64,000 nucleotides of DNA from Flavobacterium amnicola (GCF_004122165.1 NZ_SBKO01000003.1:62001-126000), one strand, 5' to 3'. Numbered from the stretch's first letter, positions 27,528-36,571 are shown. The notes: generated from the letters alone by a model not told the origin. Program-made: numbers and translations.

Positions 27528-28292
27528 TTAACTATTCTTTTTAATAATTTCTTCTGCTAAGTGTAAGTAATTGGTTGCTCCTTTACTGGTAGCATCATAC
27601 CCAATAATACTTTCGCCATAACTTGGCGCTTCACTTAACTTGATATTTCTTTGGATTACGGTTTCAAATACCATGTTATTGAAGTGTTTTTGCACTTCTT
27701 CTACCACTTGATTTGACAAACGTAAACGAGAATCGTACATCGTAAGTAATAAGCCTTCGATGTCTAATTCTGGATTGTGTATTTTTTGAACACTTTTTAT
27801 CGTGTTTAATAATTTTCCTAAACCTTCCAATGCGAAATACTCACACTGAATTGGAATCACCACACTATTGGCAGCTGTAAGCGCATTTAAGGTTAGTAAT
27901 CCTAGTGATGGAGCACAGTCGATAATGATATAGTCGTATTGGTCAACCACACTTGCTAAGGCTTGTTTTAGCATGTATTCGCGGTTTTCTTTGTCGACTA
28001 ATTCTATTTCGATCGCCACCAAATCAATATGTGCAGGAATCACGTCTACATTGGGAGCACTACTTTTAACGATAGCATCGGCTGGGGTATTACTGTGTTC
28101 TAAAATTTGGTAGGTACCAATTTCCACACTTTCCACATCAATGCCTAAACCCGAACTGGCATTCGCCTGTGGGTCTGCATCTATTAACAGTACTTTTTTC
28201 TCTAAAACACCTAATGCGGCCGCTAAATTAATGGAAGTAGTGGTTTTTCCAACGCCTCCTTTTTGATTAGCAATTGCTATGATTTTACCCAT
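27528..28292 (-). CDS. parA: Chromosome partitioning ATPase ParA (Soj)
   Basis: A 254-residue deviant Walker ATPase that moves ParB-bound origins. KGGVGKTT is at residues 11-18 with the signature Lys. The Walker A' and B regions are DADPQANASSGLGI and YIIIDCAPSLGLLTLNAL. It heads the block parA-parB-DUF5683-small protein-dapB-lepB-wbqC. The region upstream (28293-28453) has no perfect -7 box; TATTTTTA near 28355 is the closest. Confidence 0.94.
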   Translation of the reverse strand: MGKIIAIANQKGGVGKTTTSINLAAALGVLEKKVLLIDADPQANASSGLGIDVESVEIGTYQILEHSNTPADAIVKSSAPNVDVIPAHIDLVAIEIELVDKENREYMLKQALASVVDQYDYIIIDCAPSLGLLTLNALTAANSVVIPIQCEYFALEGLGKLLNTIKSVQKIHNPELDIEGLLLTMYDSRLRLSNQVVEEVQKHFNNMVFETVIQRNIKLSEAPSYGESIIGYDATSKGATNYLHLAEEIIKKNS

Positions 28293-28453
28293 TTGATTTT
28301 TGAAATTTTGAGCCGTAAAAATACAATTTATTATGGGATATGAAAATGTATTTTGTTAACAATCTTGTAAAGTTTTGATTGGGAATGGTTTTGGGAGGGT
28401 TGAGTTATTGTTGATGAATTTAAAATTGAAAATGGAGGTATATTTGAAATAAG

Positions 28454-28487
28454 AAAACCAGCTGGGAGGCTGGTTTTTAGTTTTTTA
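28454..28487 (+). terminator. Orphan terminator-like hairpin left of the NUDIX-helicase pair
   Basis: A 9-bp perfect stem AAAACCAGC (28454-28462) with GCTGGTTTT (28469-28477), 6-base loop, followed by a T-rich tail on the plus strand. No plus-strand gene lies upstream, since parA is transcribed away from it. It may shield the downstream genes or be left over from a lost gene. Confidence 0.65.
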
Positions 28488-28502
28488 TTTAAAAGAAATA
28501 AA

Positions 28503-28510
28503 TACATTTG
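28503..28510 (+). promoter_or_regulatory. -7 promoter box for the NUDIX-helicase pair
   Basis: TACATTTG fits TAnnTTTG and lies 18 bases before the ATG at 28529. A TTG inside this box (28508) is an in-frame but unlikely start for the NUDIX gene. No good -33 box was seen; the orphan hairpin's tail occupies that place. Confidence 0.5.
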
Positions 28511-28528
28511 TTTTACTTACAAAAATAC

Positions 28529-28918
28529 ATGATGATAAATGTAACTTGTGCAATCATTAAGATTAATAATAAAATACTTGTAACTCAAAGAAGTGAAAAA
28601 ATGAAATTACCATTGAAATGGGAATTTCCAGGCGGAAAATTGGAAGAGGGTGAAAATGTTGTTGAATGTATTAAACGCGAAATCAAAGAAGAGATTAATA
28701 TTGAAATTGAAGTTGTAAAACAATTAACTAATAGCATTTATAATTATGAAATTTTTACTGTTAATTTGATACCATTTCTATCGGAATATGTGTCAGGAGA
28801 AATTATTTTATTTGAACATAATGACTACAAGTTACTTGAAAAATCTGAACTTTTGCAATTAGATTGGGCTGAAGCTGATTTACCGATTGTTAAAGAATTT
28901 CTAAAACTGGAACTATGA
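28529..28918 (+). CDS. NUDIX hydrolase, MutT/CTP pyrophosphohydrolase-like
   Basis: A 129-residue nucleotide pyrophosphohydrolase-type protein. Counted from the ATG at 28529, the Nudix box runs G36 to I58 with all metal-binding positions (Glu42, REIKEE 50-55); the late Gly is Asn57. The WEFPGGKLEEGE segment and QRSEKMKLPLKW before it resemble MutT-like enzymes that hydrolyse modified (d)NTPs. The stop overlaps the helicase start (ATGA), so the two proteins are probably made together. Substrate unknown. Confidence 0.85.
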   Translation: MMINVTCAIIKINNKILVTQRSEKMKLPLKWEFPGGKLEEGENVVECIKREIKEEINIEIEVVKQLTNSIYNYEIFTVNLIPFLSEYVSGEIILFEHNDYKLLEKSELLQLDWAEADLPIVKEFLKLEL

Positions 28919-31900
28919 ACCAAGGATTGTATGAAGAATTAGTTACTAAACTGATAAACTATAAATTAAACGAATTAAACAAAGACACTTTTCATATAAA
29001 GAAAACTTTAATTGACAAAGCAGAAGCTGCTCAATTATTATCTCAACATATCGGCAAAACTATAAAGCAAGCTTTTAATCTAATTAAAGGTGACGACATA
29101 CTTGAAACTCAAATTGAAATCGCTAATAAAATTATTTTCTTCTTAAAAGAAGAATTAAAAAGAGAAGAGTTTGCAAATGATTTGATAGAAACTGAAGGAA
29201 AAATATTAAAAGCTGTATTTACAAAAGTAGACAGTCATTTTGCTGATTTAGATTTACACCTAAAAGAAATTACACCTTACACTAGATTAATTCATAGTGA
29301 ACTTTTTACAGGCGGAAATTCTGGGACGACTTTAGAAAGTGAATTAAGAAAAGAAATTTTATCATCAGATGAAATTGATTTGTTAGTTTCATTCATAAAA
29401 TGGAAAGGGATTAGAATTCTAGAACGTGAATTGAGAGAATTTACTGAACGAGGTGGGAAGCTAAGAGTAATTACAACAACATATATTGGTGCAACAGATG
29501 CAAAAGCAGTTGAGTTTTTATCTTCTTTAAAAAATACTGAAGTCAAAGTTTCTTATAATACAGGAAATGAGAGGTTACATGCAAAAGCGTATTTGTTTCA
29601 AAGAAAAACAGGTTTTCATACAGGATATATCGGATCTTCAAATTTTTCTCGTTCTGCATTAACAGATGGATTAGAATGGAATTTAAAAATAACAACCAAA
29701 GAAGTTGGTCATATTATTGATAAATTCAAGAAAACATTCGAAGCATATTGGCAAAATTCAGAATTTGAATTGTATGATAAAAATATTCATTCTGTAAAGT
29801 TAGTTGAAGCTTTAAAGCAAGGAAAATTTTCTAAAGAATATACTTTTACAACATCTTATTTTGATTTAAAACCGTTTCATTATCAAAGTGAAATTCTTGA
29901 AAAATTAGAAGTTGAAAGATCAGTTCATAATAGATATAGAAATCTTTTAGTTGCAGCTACAGGAACTGGAAAAACAGTTATTTCTGCTTTTGATTATAAA
30001 AATTTTAGAAATAATAACCAATCATCGAAGTTACTTTTTGTGGCTCATAGAAAAGAAATTTTACAACAAGCAAAAGCAACTTTTCAAGGAATTTTAAAAG
30101 ACAATAATTTTGGCGATTTATGGGTTGATGGAATGGAACCAAACTCAAATGAATATGTTTTTGCTTCGGTTCAAACTTTAAATAATCGACTAAAAGAAAT
30201 TAAACTTTCACCGGAATATTACGATTTTATTATTGTAGATGAAGTACATCATATATCTGCATCAACTTATAGACCGATTATAAATTACTTTAAACCAAAA
30301 GTTCTTTTAGGGTTAACAGCAACTCCAGAAAGAATGGATGATGAAGATATTTTGGAGGATTTCTGTAATCGTATTGCTGCCGAAATTAGACTTCCTGAAG
30401 CTTTAAATAAGAAATTATTAAGTCCGTTCCAATATTTTGGAATTACAGATAGTATAGACTTAACTAATGTAAAATGGGAAAAAGGAAAGTACGTTGCAAG
30501 TGAATTGACGAGTTTATATACAAAAAATGATGTGCGTGTTGGTCAAATAATTTCAAATCTTGAGAAGTACACAAATGATATAAATGATGTGCGAGCAATT
30601 GGATTTTGTGTAACTGTCGAACATGCAATATTTATGACAGAAAAGTTCAATTTAGCGGGTTTAAAAGCAGAATGTTTGACAAGTAAAAATTCAAGTGAAA
30701 GAGATAGAATTAGAGCACAATTCAAGAAAAAAGAATTCAATTATTTATTTGTCGTAGATATTTTCAATGAAGGTGTTGATATACCCGAAATTGATACTGT
30801 TTTGTTTTTAAGACCAACAGAAAGTTTGACAGTTTTTCTTCAACAATTAGGACGTGGATTACGTTTGGCTGAAGGAAAAGATTGTCTAACAGTATTGGAT
30901 TTTGTTGGAAATTCAAGACCAGAATATGATTTTGAAAGTAAGTTTAGAGCATTGATTGGAAAAACTACTACATCTGTGCAAAAGGAAATAGAAGATGATT
31001 TTCCTCATTTACCCTTAGGATGTTCCGTTATTTTAGAAAAGAAGGCTAAAGAAAATATTTTAGAAAACATCAAAAGAGCAACATCACTAAATGTAAATCA
31101 GTTGATAGCAAAGATTAGAAATTTTCAACATCAAACAACGTTACCATTAACATTAGAAAATTTTATTAGTTTAAATCATTTATCAATTGAAACCATTTAC
31201 AAAAAAGATAGTTGGTCGAGATTATGTCAAAAAGCAGGAGTGATTGATGATTTTGAACCAATCAATGAAAAACAAATTTATTCGGCAATTGCAAAAAAAT
31301 GGCTTTCCACTAATTCGATAAGTTATTTCAATTTCATCTTACAGATAGCAAAACAAAATTTTGACATTAAAATTGATGATTTTAGTCAAAATGAAAAAAC
31401 AATGATATTAATGCTACATTACGATGTTTGGCAAAATGCAGGAGGGTTTGATTCGTTAGAAAAAAGTATAAATCAAATTGGAAAAAACAAAACTCTTGTT
31501 AAGGAAATTAATGAAGTATTAGAACTATTAGTTGATAAAATTGGTTTTAAAGAAATTGATATTAAACTTCCTTACGAACAACCTTTGAAGTTGCATGCCC
31601 GATATACAAGAGACCAAATATTAGTTGCTTTTGGATTAAGTACATTTAATAAAAAATCCTCTAATAGAGAAGGTGCAGCTTTTAATGCAAAATTGAATAC
31701 AGAGATTCTTTTTATTAATTTAATTAAATCAGAAGAAGATTTCTCACCAACCACAATGTATGATGATTATGCTATCAATGAAACTTTATTTCATTGGCAA
31801 TCTCATAATGCTTATGGACCAGAAACTTCTAAAGGACAATCATACATAAATCATCTTGAAATCAATAAAAAAATTCTTCTTTTTGTTAGAGAAAAAGCAA

Positions 31901-32055
31901 ACGACAAGAATGGAAATACAATGGGTTATGTATTTATTGGTGAAGGAAACTTTTTGGAAAGCGAAGGATCTAAACCAATGAATATCAAATGGGAGCTAAA
32001 TGAGCCTATGCCAAATTATTTATGGAAAGATTCTGCAAAAATGTCTATTGGATAG
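28915..32055 (+). CDS. PLD-nuclease / SF2 helicase / DUF3427 protein
   Basis: A 1046-residue protein. An N-terminal alpha-helical region (to about 130) precedes a phospholipase D-like domain with HxK at 222-224 (RLHAKAYLF) and GSSNFS at 240-245. This is a single HKD-type half site, so the nuclease would need to dimerise. An SF2 helicase follows: Walker A GTGKT (about 350-354), DEVHH at 442-446, GLTATPER and motif VI QQLGRGLR (643-650). The C-terminal 350 residues match DUF3427 architecture in general layout. The DNA is visibly more A-rich than neighbouring core genes. It is probably a DNA-processing enzyme of defence or repair; no partner methylase is present. Confidence 0.88.
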   Translation: MNQGLYEELVTKLINYKLNELNKDTFHIKKTLIDKAEAAQLLSQHIGKTIKQAFNLIKGDDILETQIEIANKIIFFLKEELKREEFANDLIETEGKILKAVFTKVDSHFADLDLHLKEITPYTRLIHSELFTGGNSGTTLESELRKEILSSDEIDLLVSFIKWKGIRILERELREFTERGGKLRVITTTYIGATDAKAVEFLSSLKNTEVKVSYNTGNERLHAKAYLFQRKTGFHTGYIGSSNFSRSALTDGLEWNLKITTKEVGHIIDKFKKTFEAYWQNSEFELYDKNIHSVKLVEALKQGKFSKEYTFTTSYFDLKPFHYQSEILEKLEVERSVHNRYRNLLVAATGTGKTVISAFDYKNFRNNNQSSKLLFVAHRKEILQQAKATFQGILKDNNFGDLWVDGMEPNSNEYVFASVQTLNNRLKEIKLSPEYYDFIIVDEVHHISASTYRPIINYFKPKVLLGLTATPERMDDEDILEDFCNRIAAEIRLPEALNKKLLSPFQYFGITDSIDLTNVKWEKGKYVASELTSLYTKNDVRVGQIISNLEKYTNDINDVRAIGFCVTVEHAIFMTEKFNLAGLKAECLTSKNSSERDRIRAQFKKKEFNYLFVVDIFNEGVDIPEIDTVLFLRPTESLTVFLQQLGRGLRLAEGKDCLTVLDFVGNSRPEYDFESKFRALIGKTTTSVQKEIEDDFPHLPLGCSVILEKKAKENILENIKRATSLNVNQLIAKIRNFQHQTTLPLTLENFISLNHLSIETIYKKDSWSRLCQKAGVIDDFEPINEKQIYSAIAKKWLSTNSISYFNFILQIAKQNFDIKIDDFSQNEKTMILMLHYDVWQNAGGFDSLEKSINQIGKNKTLVKEINEVLELLVDKIGFKEIDIKLPYEQPLKLHARYTRDQILVAFGLSTFNKKSSNREGAAFNAKLNTEILFINLIKSEEDFSPTTMYDDYAINETLFHWQSHNAYGPETSKGQSYINHLEINKKILLFVREKANDKNGNTMGYVFIGEGNFLESEGSKPMNIKWELNEPMPNYLWKDSAKMSIG

Positions 32056-32067
32056 TGTCTTTTGTAA

Positions 32068-32100
32068 ACAAAAAAAACACCAACATTTCTGTTAGTGTTT
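32068..32100 (-). terminator. Terminator between the helicase and mutase genes
   Basis: Arms AAACACCAACA and TGTTAGTGTTT (ending at 32100) pair with one C-A mismatch around a 4-base loop. On the minus strand an 8-base T-run follows (32070-32077), so it best serves the mutase genes. It can also stop read-through from the helicase side. Confidence 0.75.
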
Positions 32101-32109
32101 AATTATAAT

Positions 32110-32137
32110 GTGAGATTGCTTCGTGCCTCGCAATGAC
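32110..32137. repeat. REP-like palindromic repeat, copy 1
   Basis: Begins GTGAGATTGCTTCG and ends CGCAATGAC with ATTGC/GCAAT as inverted arms. A second copy with the same ends is at 36497-36525. Similar short intergenic elements of this sequence type are widespread in flavobacterial and other genomes. Confidence 0.75.
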
Positions 32138-32147
32138 TGGTTGAGAG

Positions 32148-34277
32148 TTACTCCTCCATCAAAACTTCCAAAATACTAATCGCTGCTTCACTAATTTTAG
32201 TTCCAGGACCAAAAACGGCAACCGCGCCGGCGTCAAAAAGGTATTGGTAATCTTGTGCTGGAATTACTCCACCTACAATCACCATAATGTCTTCACGACC
32301 GTATTTTTTGAGTTCTTCAATTACTTGTGGTACGAGGGTTTTGTGTCCCGCTGCCAAAGAAGAAACCCCTAAAATATGTACGTCGTTTTCCACGGCTTGT
32401 TTCGCTGCTTCTTGTGGCGTTTGAAATAATGGCCCAATGTCTACGTCAAAACCAACATCGGCGTAACCGGTGGCCACTACTTTAGCACCACGGTCGTGTC
32501 CGTCCTGACCCATTTTGGCAATCATAATTCGTGGGCGACGTCCCTCTTTTTTAGCAAAGGCATCTGCTAATTGTTTTGCTTTTTCAAAGCTTTCGTCGTT
32601 TTTGATTTCTTTACTATACACGCCACTAAAACTTCTAATTTGTGCTTTGTATCTTCCGAAAACCGTTTCTAAAGCGTCGCTAATTTCACCTAAAGTGGCT
32701 CTGTTTCGCGCCGCTTCTACGGCCAATTCTAATAAATTTCCACCATTTCCTTTGGCACATTCGATCAATTTTGAAAGGCTTGCTTGTACTTTGGCTGTAT
32801 CACGTGTCGCTTTGATTTGCTCCAAACGTTCAATTTGTTGTTTACGAACCGTTTGGTTGTCCACTTCTAAAATATGTAAGGGATCTTCTTTGTCTAATCG
32901 GTATTGGTTCACCCCCACAATAATATCTTGCCCACTGTCGATGCGCGCTTGTTTACGTGCTGCCGCTTCTTCAATACGTAATTTTGGAATTCCGGCTTCA
33001 ATCGCTTTGGTCATGCCACCTAATTCTTCTACTTCTTCCATCAAAGCCCAAGCTTTTTCGGCAATTTCAGCAGTCAGACTTTCTACATAATAACTTCCCG
33101 CCCAAGGATCAACCGTTTTGCAAATTTTGGTTTCCTCTTGCAAGAAAATTTGCGTATTACGCGCAATACGTGCCGAGAAATCGGTCGGTAAAGCAATAGC
33201 TTCATCTAAAGCGTTGGTGTGTAGCGATTGGGTTCCGCCAAAGGCAGCCGCAGCGGCTTCAATGGCAGTACGGGCTACATTATTAAAAGGATCTTGCTCG
33301 GTTAAACTCCAACCTGAAGTTTGACAATGCGTTCGTAAGGCTAAGGATTTGTCGTCTTTTGGGTTGAATTGTTTTAAGAGTTTTGCCCACAACATTCGAC
33401 CGGCACGCATTTTGGCAATTTCCATAAAATGGTTCATCCCAATTGCCCAGAAAAAAGAAAGGCGAGGAGCGAAGGTATCAATATCCATTCCTGCGGCCAA
33501 TCCGGTACGGATGTATTCTAATCCATCAGCTAACGTATAGGCCAATTCAATATCGGCGGTAGCTCCCGCTTCTTGCATGTGATAACCCGAAATCGAAATC
33601 GAATTGAACTTCGGCATCTTGTTGCTCGTATATTCGAAAATATCGGCAATGATTTTCATAGAAGGCGTAGGTGGGTAAATGTACGTATTACGTACCATGA
33701 ATTCCTTCAAAATATCGTTTTGTATGGTTCCCGACAATAGGTTAGGTGCCACGCCTTGTTCTTCGGCAGCGACAATATAAAAGGCCATGATGGGTAAAAC
33801 CGCACCATTCATGGTCATCGAAACCGACATTTCATCAAGTGGAATTTGGTCGAAAAGCACTTTCATGTCTTCCACCGAATCGATGGCAACACCCGCTTTA
33901 CCGACGTCTCCAACCACTCTTTCATGATCAGAATCATAACCACGGTGTGTGGCTAAGTCAAACGCAACCGACAATCCTTTTTGTCCCGCAGCAAGATTTC
34001 TTCTGTAAAAGGCATTACTTTCTTCTGCAGTTGAAAATCCGGCATACTGTCGAATTGTCCAAGGACGACGAACATACATGGTAGCGTATGGGCCTCGTAA
34101 GTTGGGCGCAAAACCTGCTCCGAACTCTAAGTGTTCTAATCCTTCGATGTCGGATACAGAATAGGTTGGTTTTATTTCGATCCCTTCAGCAGTTAGAAAT
34201 GGGCTCGAAACGATTTCTTCCGATTTTTGATTTCTGACTTCTGAATTTAAAGTAATATGTTGAATGTTTTTTCTCAT
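32148..34277 (-). CDS. mutB: Methylmalonyl-CoA mutase, large subunit with B12 domain
   Basis: Interconverts succinyl-CoA and methylmalonyl-CoA by adenosylcobalamin radical chemistry. The 709-residue protein has the TIM-barrel half ([58 protein letters not shown]). The C-terminal cobalamin domain has the base-off motif DGHDRG near residue 590, and a later [10 protein letters not shown]. It is the catalytic subunit of the pair. It follows the small exported protein gene by 9 bases and ends before a terminator. Confidence 0.95.
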   Translation of the reverse strand: MRKNIQHITLNSEVRNQKSEEIVSSPFLTAEGIEIKPTYSVSDIEGLEHLEFGAGFAPNLRGPYATMYVRRPWTIRQYAGFSTAEESNAFYRRNLAAGQKGLSVAFDLATHRGYDSDHERVVGDVGKAGVAIDSVEDMKVLFDQIPLDEMSVSMTMNGAVLPIMAFYIVAAEEQGVAPNLLSGTIQNDILKEFMVRNTYIYPPTPSMKIIADIFEYTSNKMPKFNSISISGYHMQEAGATADIELAYTLADGLEYIRTGLAAGMDIDTFAPRLSFFWAIGMNHFMEIAKMRAGRMLWAKLLKQFNPKDDKSLALRTHCQTSGWSLTEQDPFNNVARTAIEAAAAAFGGTQSLHTNALDEAIALPTDFSARIARNTQIFLQEETKICKTVDPWAGSYYVESLTAEIAEKAWALMEEVEELGGMTKAIEAGIPKLRIEEAAARKQARIDSGQDIIVGVNQYRLDKEDPLHILEVDNQTVRKQQIERLEQIKATRDTAKVQASLSKLIECAKGNGGNLLELAVEAARNRATLGEISDALETVFGRYKAQIRSFSGVYSKEIKNDESFEKAKQLADAFAKKEGRRPRIMIAKMGQDGHDRGAKVVATGYADVGFDVDIGPLFQTPQEAAKQAVENDVHILGVSSLAAGHKTLVPQVIEELKKYGREDIMVIVGGVIPAQDYQYLFDAGAVAVFGPGTKISEAAISILEVLMEE

Positions 34278-34286
34278 AAATGATTA

Positions 34287-34739
34287 CTATTCCACAACTT
34301 TGAAAATATAGTTGCGATAAACCAATGTTTTATGTTTGTTGTTTACCAATGCACCAGTGATAGCTGTTGCTGTTCCTCCCATAAATAAAGCAAAAGCACT
34401 TCCACTTTTAGCAGCACCAGCTACTCCCGAACCTACGATAAGTCCAGCGCCCACTCCGTATAGAATGTTTTTTGCAGTACGGCCTCCTTTGGTGTAGTTT
34501 TTTATACTTCCAATGTTACTTAAAGCGACATCATTTCCGTTAACTGTAATGGTTTCAGCATCTTTTACGGCTAAATCTCCGACAAATTTCTTACGATCTA
34601 GCGTGGTTATTTTTACTCGAGTACCTGATTCAAAAAGTACCGTTTTGCCATTTACTTTGTTTGCCGCTTCTAGCTTTTTGTTTTGAGCTACTGTAGTTAG
34701 GGATAGAAATACTAATAGGATTGAAATTAATTTTTTCAT
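34287..34739 (-). CDS. Small exported protein with glycine-rich membrane segment, unknown function
   Basis: A 150-residue protein with an N-terminal signal peptide (MKKLISILLVFLSLTTVAQ). A beta-rich region of about 60 residues follows (VLFESGTRVKITTLDRKKFVGDL). A glycine-rich hydrophobic stretch (about 92-130, GVGAGLIVGSGVAGAA) resembles glycine-zipper membrane segments. I do not recognise a named family. It lies between the two mutase subunit genes (12 and 9 bases from them), an unexpected place for an envelope protein, so shared transcription does not imply shared function. Confidence 0.7.
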   Translation of the reverse strand: MKKLISILLVFLSLTTVAQNKKLEAANKVNGKTVLFESGTRVKITTLDRKKFVGDLAVKDAETITVNGNDVALSNIGSIKNYTKGGRTAKNILYGVGAGLIVGSGVAGAAKSGSAFALFMGGTATAITGALVNNKHKTLVYRNYIFKVVE

Positions 34740-34751
34740 GTTGTTGAAAGT

Positions 34752-36086
34752 TTATTGGTTTTCGGTGGCTAATCGTTCTTGTTCTAATTTTTCCGCCAAG
34801 CGTTTTTCAATGATTGGAGTAATTAGGGTTTTTCTGGGTTGTATTTTTACGAATGGATAGAGTTCTAAATCGTCTTTCATTCGGTCATTTTTATTTGGAT
34901 ATTTATTCGTTCCGAGTAAGGTTTCTTTTCCTTCATCAAATAAAGTTTGTTCTTTTTCGGCGCTTTCTTTTATTTTTCGTTGGATATTTCCTTCTATCAA
35001 TTGGGTAATAAATCCGCCATTGGCTTCTAATTCTTTAAATAAAAGTAAAGCTTTTTCGGCTAGTTGTTTGGTGATTTCTTCCACATAGTAAGCACCATCT
35101 GCTGGATTGTTGACTTTGTCAAAGTAACTCTCTTTTTTAAGCACTAATAATTGGTTTCTTGAAATTCGGTCTCCAAATTCGTTGTCTTTATGATAAATCG
35201 CGTCATACGCTAGATTCGAAACCGCATTGGCACCTCCTAAAATCGCACTCATGCATTCGGTTGTCGTGCGAAGCATGTTTACGTTATAATCGTATAAGGT
35301 TTTATTTCGCTTAGTTGGAGTAGCAATGATGTGGCAATCGAATTGATGATTGTATTCTTTTGCTAATGCATTGAATAGTTGTCGCAGCGCACGAAGTTTG
35401 GCAATTTCGAAGAAATAGTTGGTGCCGACAGCGACGTTTATCGTTATCGGTTTATCGATAGCTGAAACGCGGTTGAAATATTCATTCACATGTGCTAAAA
35501 TATAAGCCAATTGCTGTACCATGTTGGCACCAGCATTCTGATAGGTTTCGGCATTTACACTTAGCGTTGCATTGAGTTGATTGAGTGTAGTAAAGTCGGC
35601 ATCAAGATTGGAAAACCAATTGCCATCTTTTACTAATTGTCCGATTGGATCCAATTCTATAATGGTATCTGGTCTTACGGATTGTATGCTTTTTACGAAT
35701 TCAGCCTTTAAAAAAGTAGGTTTGATGTACACTTGAACATCGGAAGGAATAGCATGTAACAATTTCTCTACAGCAATAGTTTCGTCTGCAATAGTCAATC
35801 GAATACTTTCCGCACCACGCGATAAGGTGTCTAAGGCTCTTGTGATCGATTTGTCTACATCATGCACAAAAATATTTTGAACGATTTTGAAGTTGGTGGC
35901 CGACGTAGTGATTTGAGCCGGAGTTACGGTCTCATCGATATGATAAAATGGCTTGACTTTTATGCCTTCCGGACTTTCCCAAACCAATGTTTCGTTATAA
36001 TCGGCACCTTTCAGTTCGTACTGAATTTGTTGTTTCCATTGTTTGGAGGAAACCGCATCGAATTCGTTAAATAACTCTTTTGACAT
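34752..36086 (-). CDS. mutA: Methylmalonyl-CoA mutase, small subunit
   Basis: A 444-residue paralogue of the large subunit lacking the cobalamin domain. It forms a heterodimer with MutB and is catalytically silent. It shows LFNEFDAVSSKQWKQQIQYELKGADYNETLVWESPEGI at the N-terminus, typical of Bacteroidetes small subunits. Later segments include FEIAKLRALRQLFNAL, TECMSAILGGANAVSNLAYD and DGAYYVEEITKQLAEKAL. It is shorter than Propionibacterium MutA, as usual for this phylum. No GTPase chaperone (MeaB) is adjacent. Confidence 0.92.
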   Translation of the reverse strand: MSKELFNEFDAVSSKQWKQQIQYELKGADYNETLVWESPEGIKVKPFYHIDETVTPAQITTSATNFKIVQNIFVHDVDKSITRALDTLSRGAESIRLTIADETIAVEKLLHAIPSDVQVYIKPTFLKAEFVKSIQSVRPDTIIELDPIGQLVKDGNWFSNLDADFTTLNQLNATLSVNAETYQNAGANMVQQLAYILAHVNEYFNRVSAIDKPITINVAVGTNYFFEIAKLRALRQLFNALAKEYNHQFDCHIIATPTKRNKTLYDYNVNMLRTTTECMSAILGGANAVSNLAYDAIYHKDNEFGDRISRNQLLVLKKESYFDKVNNPADGAYYVEEITKQLAEKALLLFKELEANGGFITQLIEGNIQRKIKESAEKEQTLFDEGKETLLGTNKYPNKNDRMKDDLELYPFVKIQPRKTLITPIIEKRLAEKLEQERLATENQ

Positions 36087-36116
36087 TCTGTTATTTGTAT
36101 TTTATTATTTTGAAGC

Positions 36117-36446
36117 TTACTCGATGGTATCGCCTTCAAATTCTATGATGTAAATATCTTCGTTTTCTTTTTTCATGTAATATTTTTCGCGAGCATACCG
36201 TTCAATTTCGGCAGGATTTTTAAGCTTTTTGATGCTTTTTCTATCCTTAGTGATCTCGTCTTGGTAGTATTTTTTATTGTCTTCAAGCTCTTCAATTTCT
36301 TTGTTTAAAAGCCGATGATCTAAATAGGAATAATTGTCTAAAAAGAGTAACCATACAATAAAAAAAACGGTAACAATAAAGTATTTGTTCCCCAAGAATT
36401 GGAGCCAACTATTGTTTTCGATTATTTTTTTGAAAGGGTTTTTCAT
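36117..36446 (-). CDS. FtsB/DivIC-like septum formation protein
   Basis: A 109-residue single-pass protein: short cytoplasmic start, membrane helix at about 22-42, coiled coil (NKEIEELEDNKKYYQDEI) and the C-terminal motif PAEIERYAREKYYMKKENEDIYIIE. This last motif is characteristic of the FtsB/DivIC family that links FtsL and FtsQ in the divisome. It lies 30 bases upstream of mutA on the same strand, and may share a transcript with it. Confidence 0.87.
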   Translation of the reverse strand: MKNPFKKIIENNSWLQFLGNKYFIVTVFFIVWLLFLDNYSYLDHRLLNKEIEELEDNKKYYQDEITKDRKSIKKLKNPAEIERYAREKYYMKKENEDIYIIEFEGDTIE

Positions 36447-36466
36447 TTTTGAAATGCAATTACACT

Positions 36467-36555
36467 AGCCCTGATAATAGTGGAAATCCTGTTGGTGTGA
36501 GATTGCTTCGCAAGCTCGCAATGACAGATTGCAACGGATAGCAGGAAATAGCTCC
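36467..36555. ncRNA. Candidate structured intergenic element with REP-like loop
   Basis: Three nested complementary pairs are visible: AGC with GCT (36551-36553), CCTG (36471-36474) with CAGG (36542-36545), and ATCC-GTT (36486-36493) with AACGGAT near 36533-36539. A REP-like palindrome fills the terminal loop. The conserved-looking outer parts resemble a repeat often seen between flavobacterial genes and might correspond to the Flavo-1 RNA motif, but I cannot verify that. Which strand is transcribed is unclear, though both neighbours are on the minus strand. Confidence 0.4.
36497..36525. repeat. REP-like palindromic repeat, copy 2
   Basis: GTGAGATTGCTTCG to CGCAATGAC, sharing both ends with copy 1 at 32110-32137 and differing in the central bases (CAAGCT in place of TGCCT). 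It lies in the loop of the structured element at 36467-36555. Confidence 0.75.
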
Positions 36556-36571
36556 TAAAAATAGTAAATAT

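Noticed and set aside
28915-32055. Type I or type III restriction subunit
   Set aside because: The helicase core resembles restriction enzymes, but there is no methylase or specificity gene nearby and the PLD and DUF3427 layout differs.
32515-33090. 191-residue plus-strand frame opposite the large mutase gene
   Set aside because: Antisense to conserved coding sequence and Ser/Leu-rich as expected from such a shadow.
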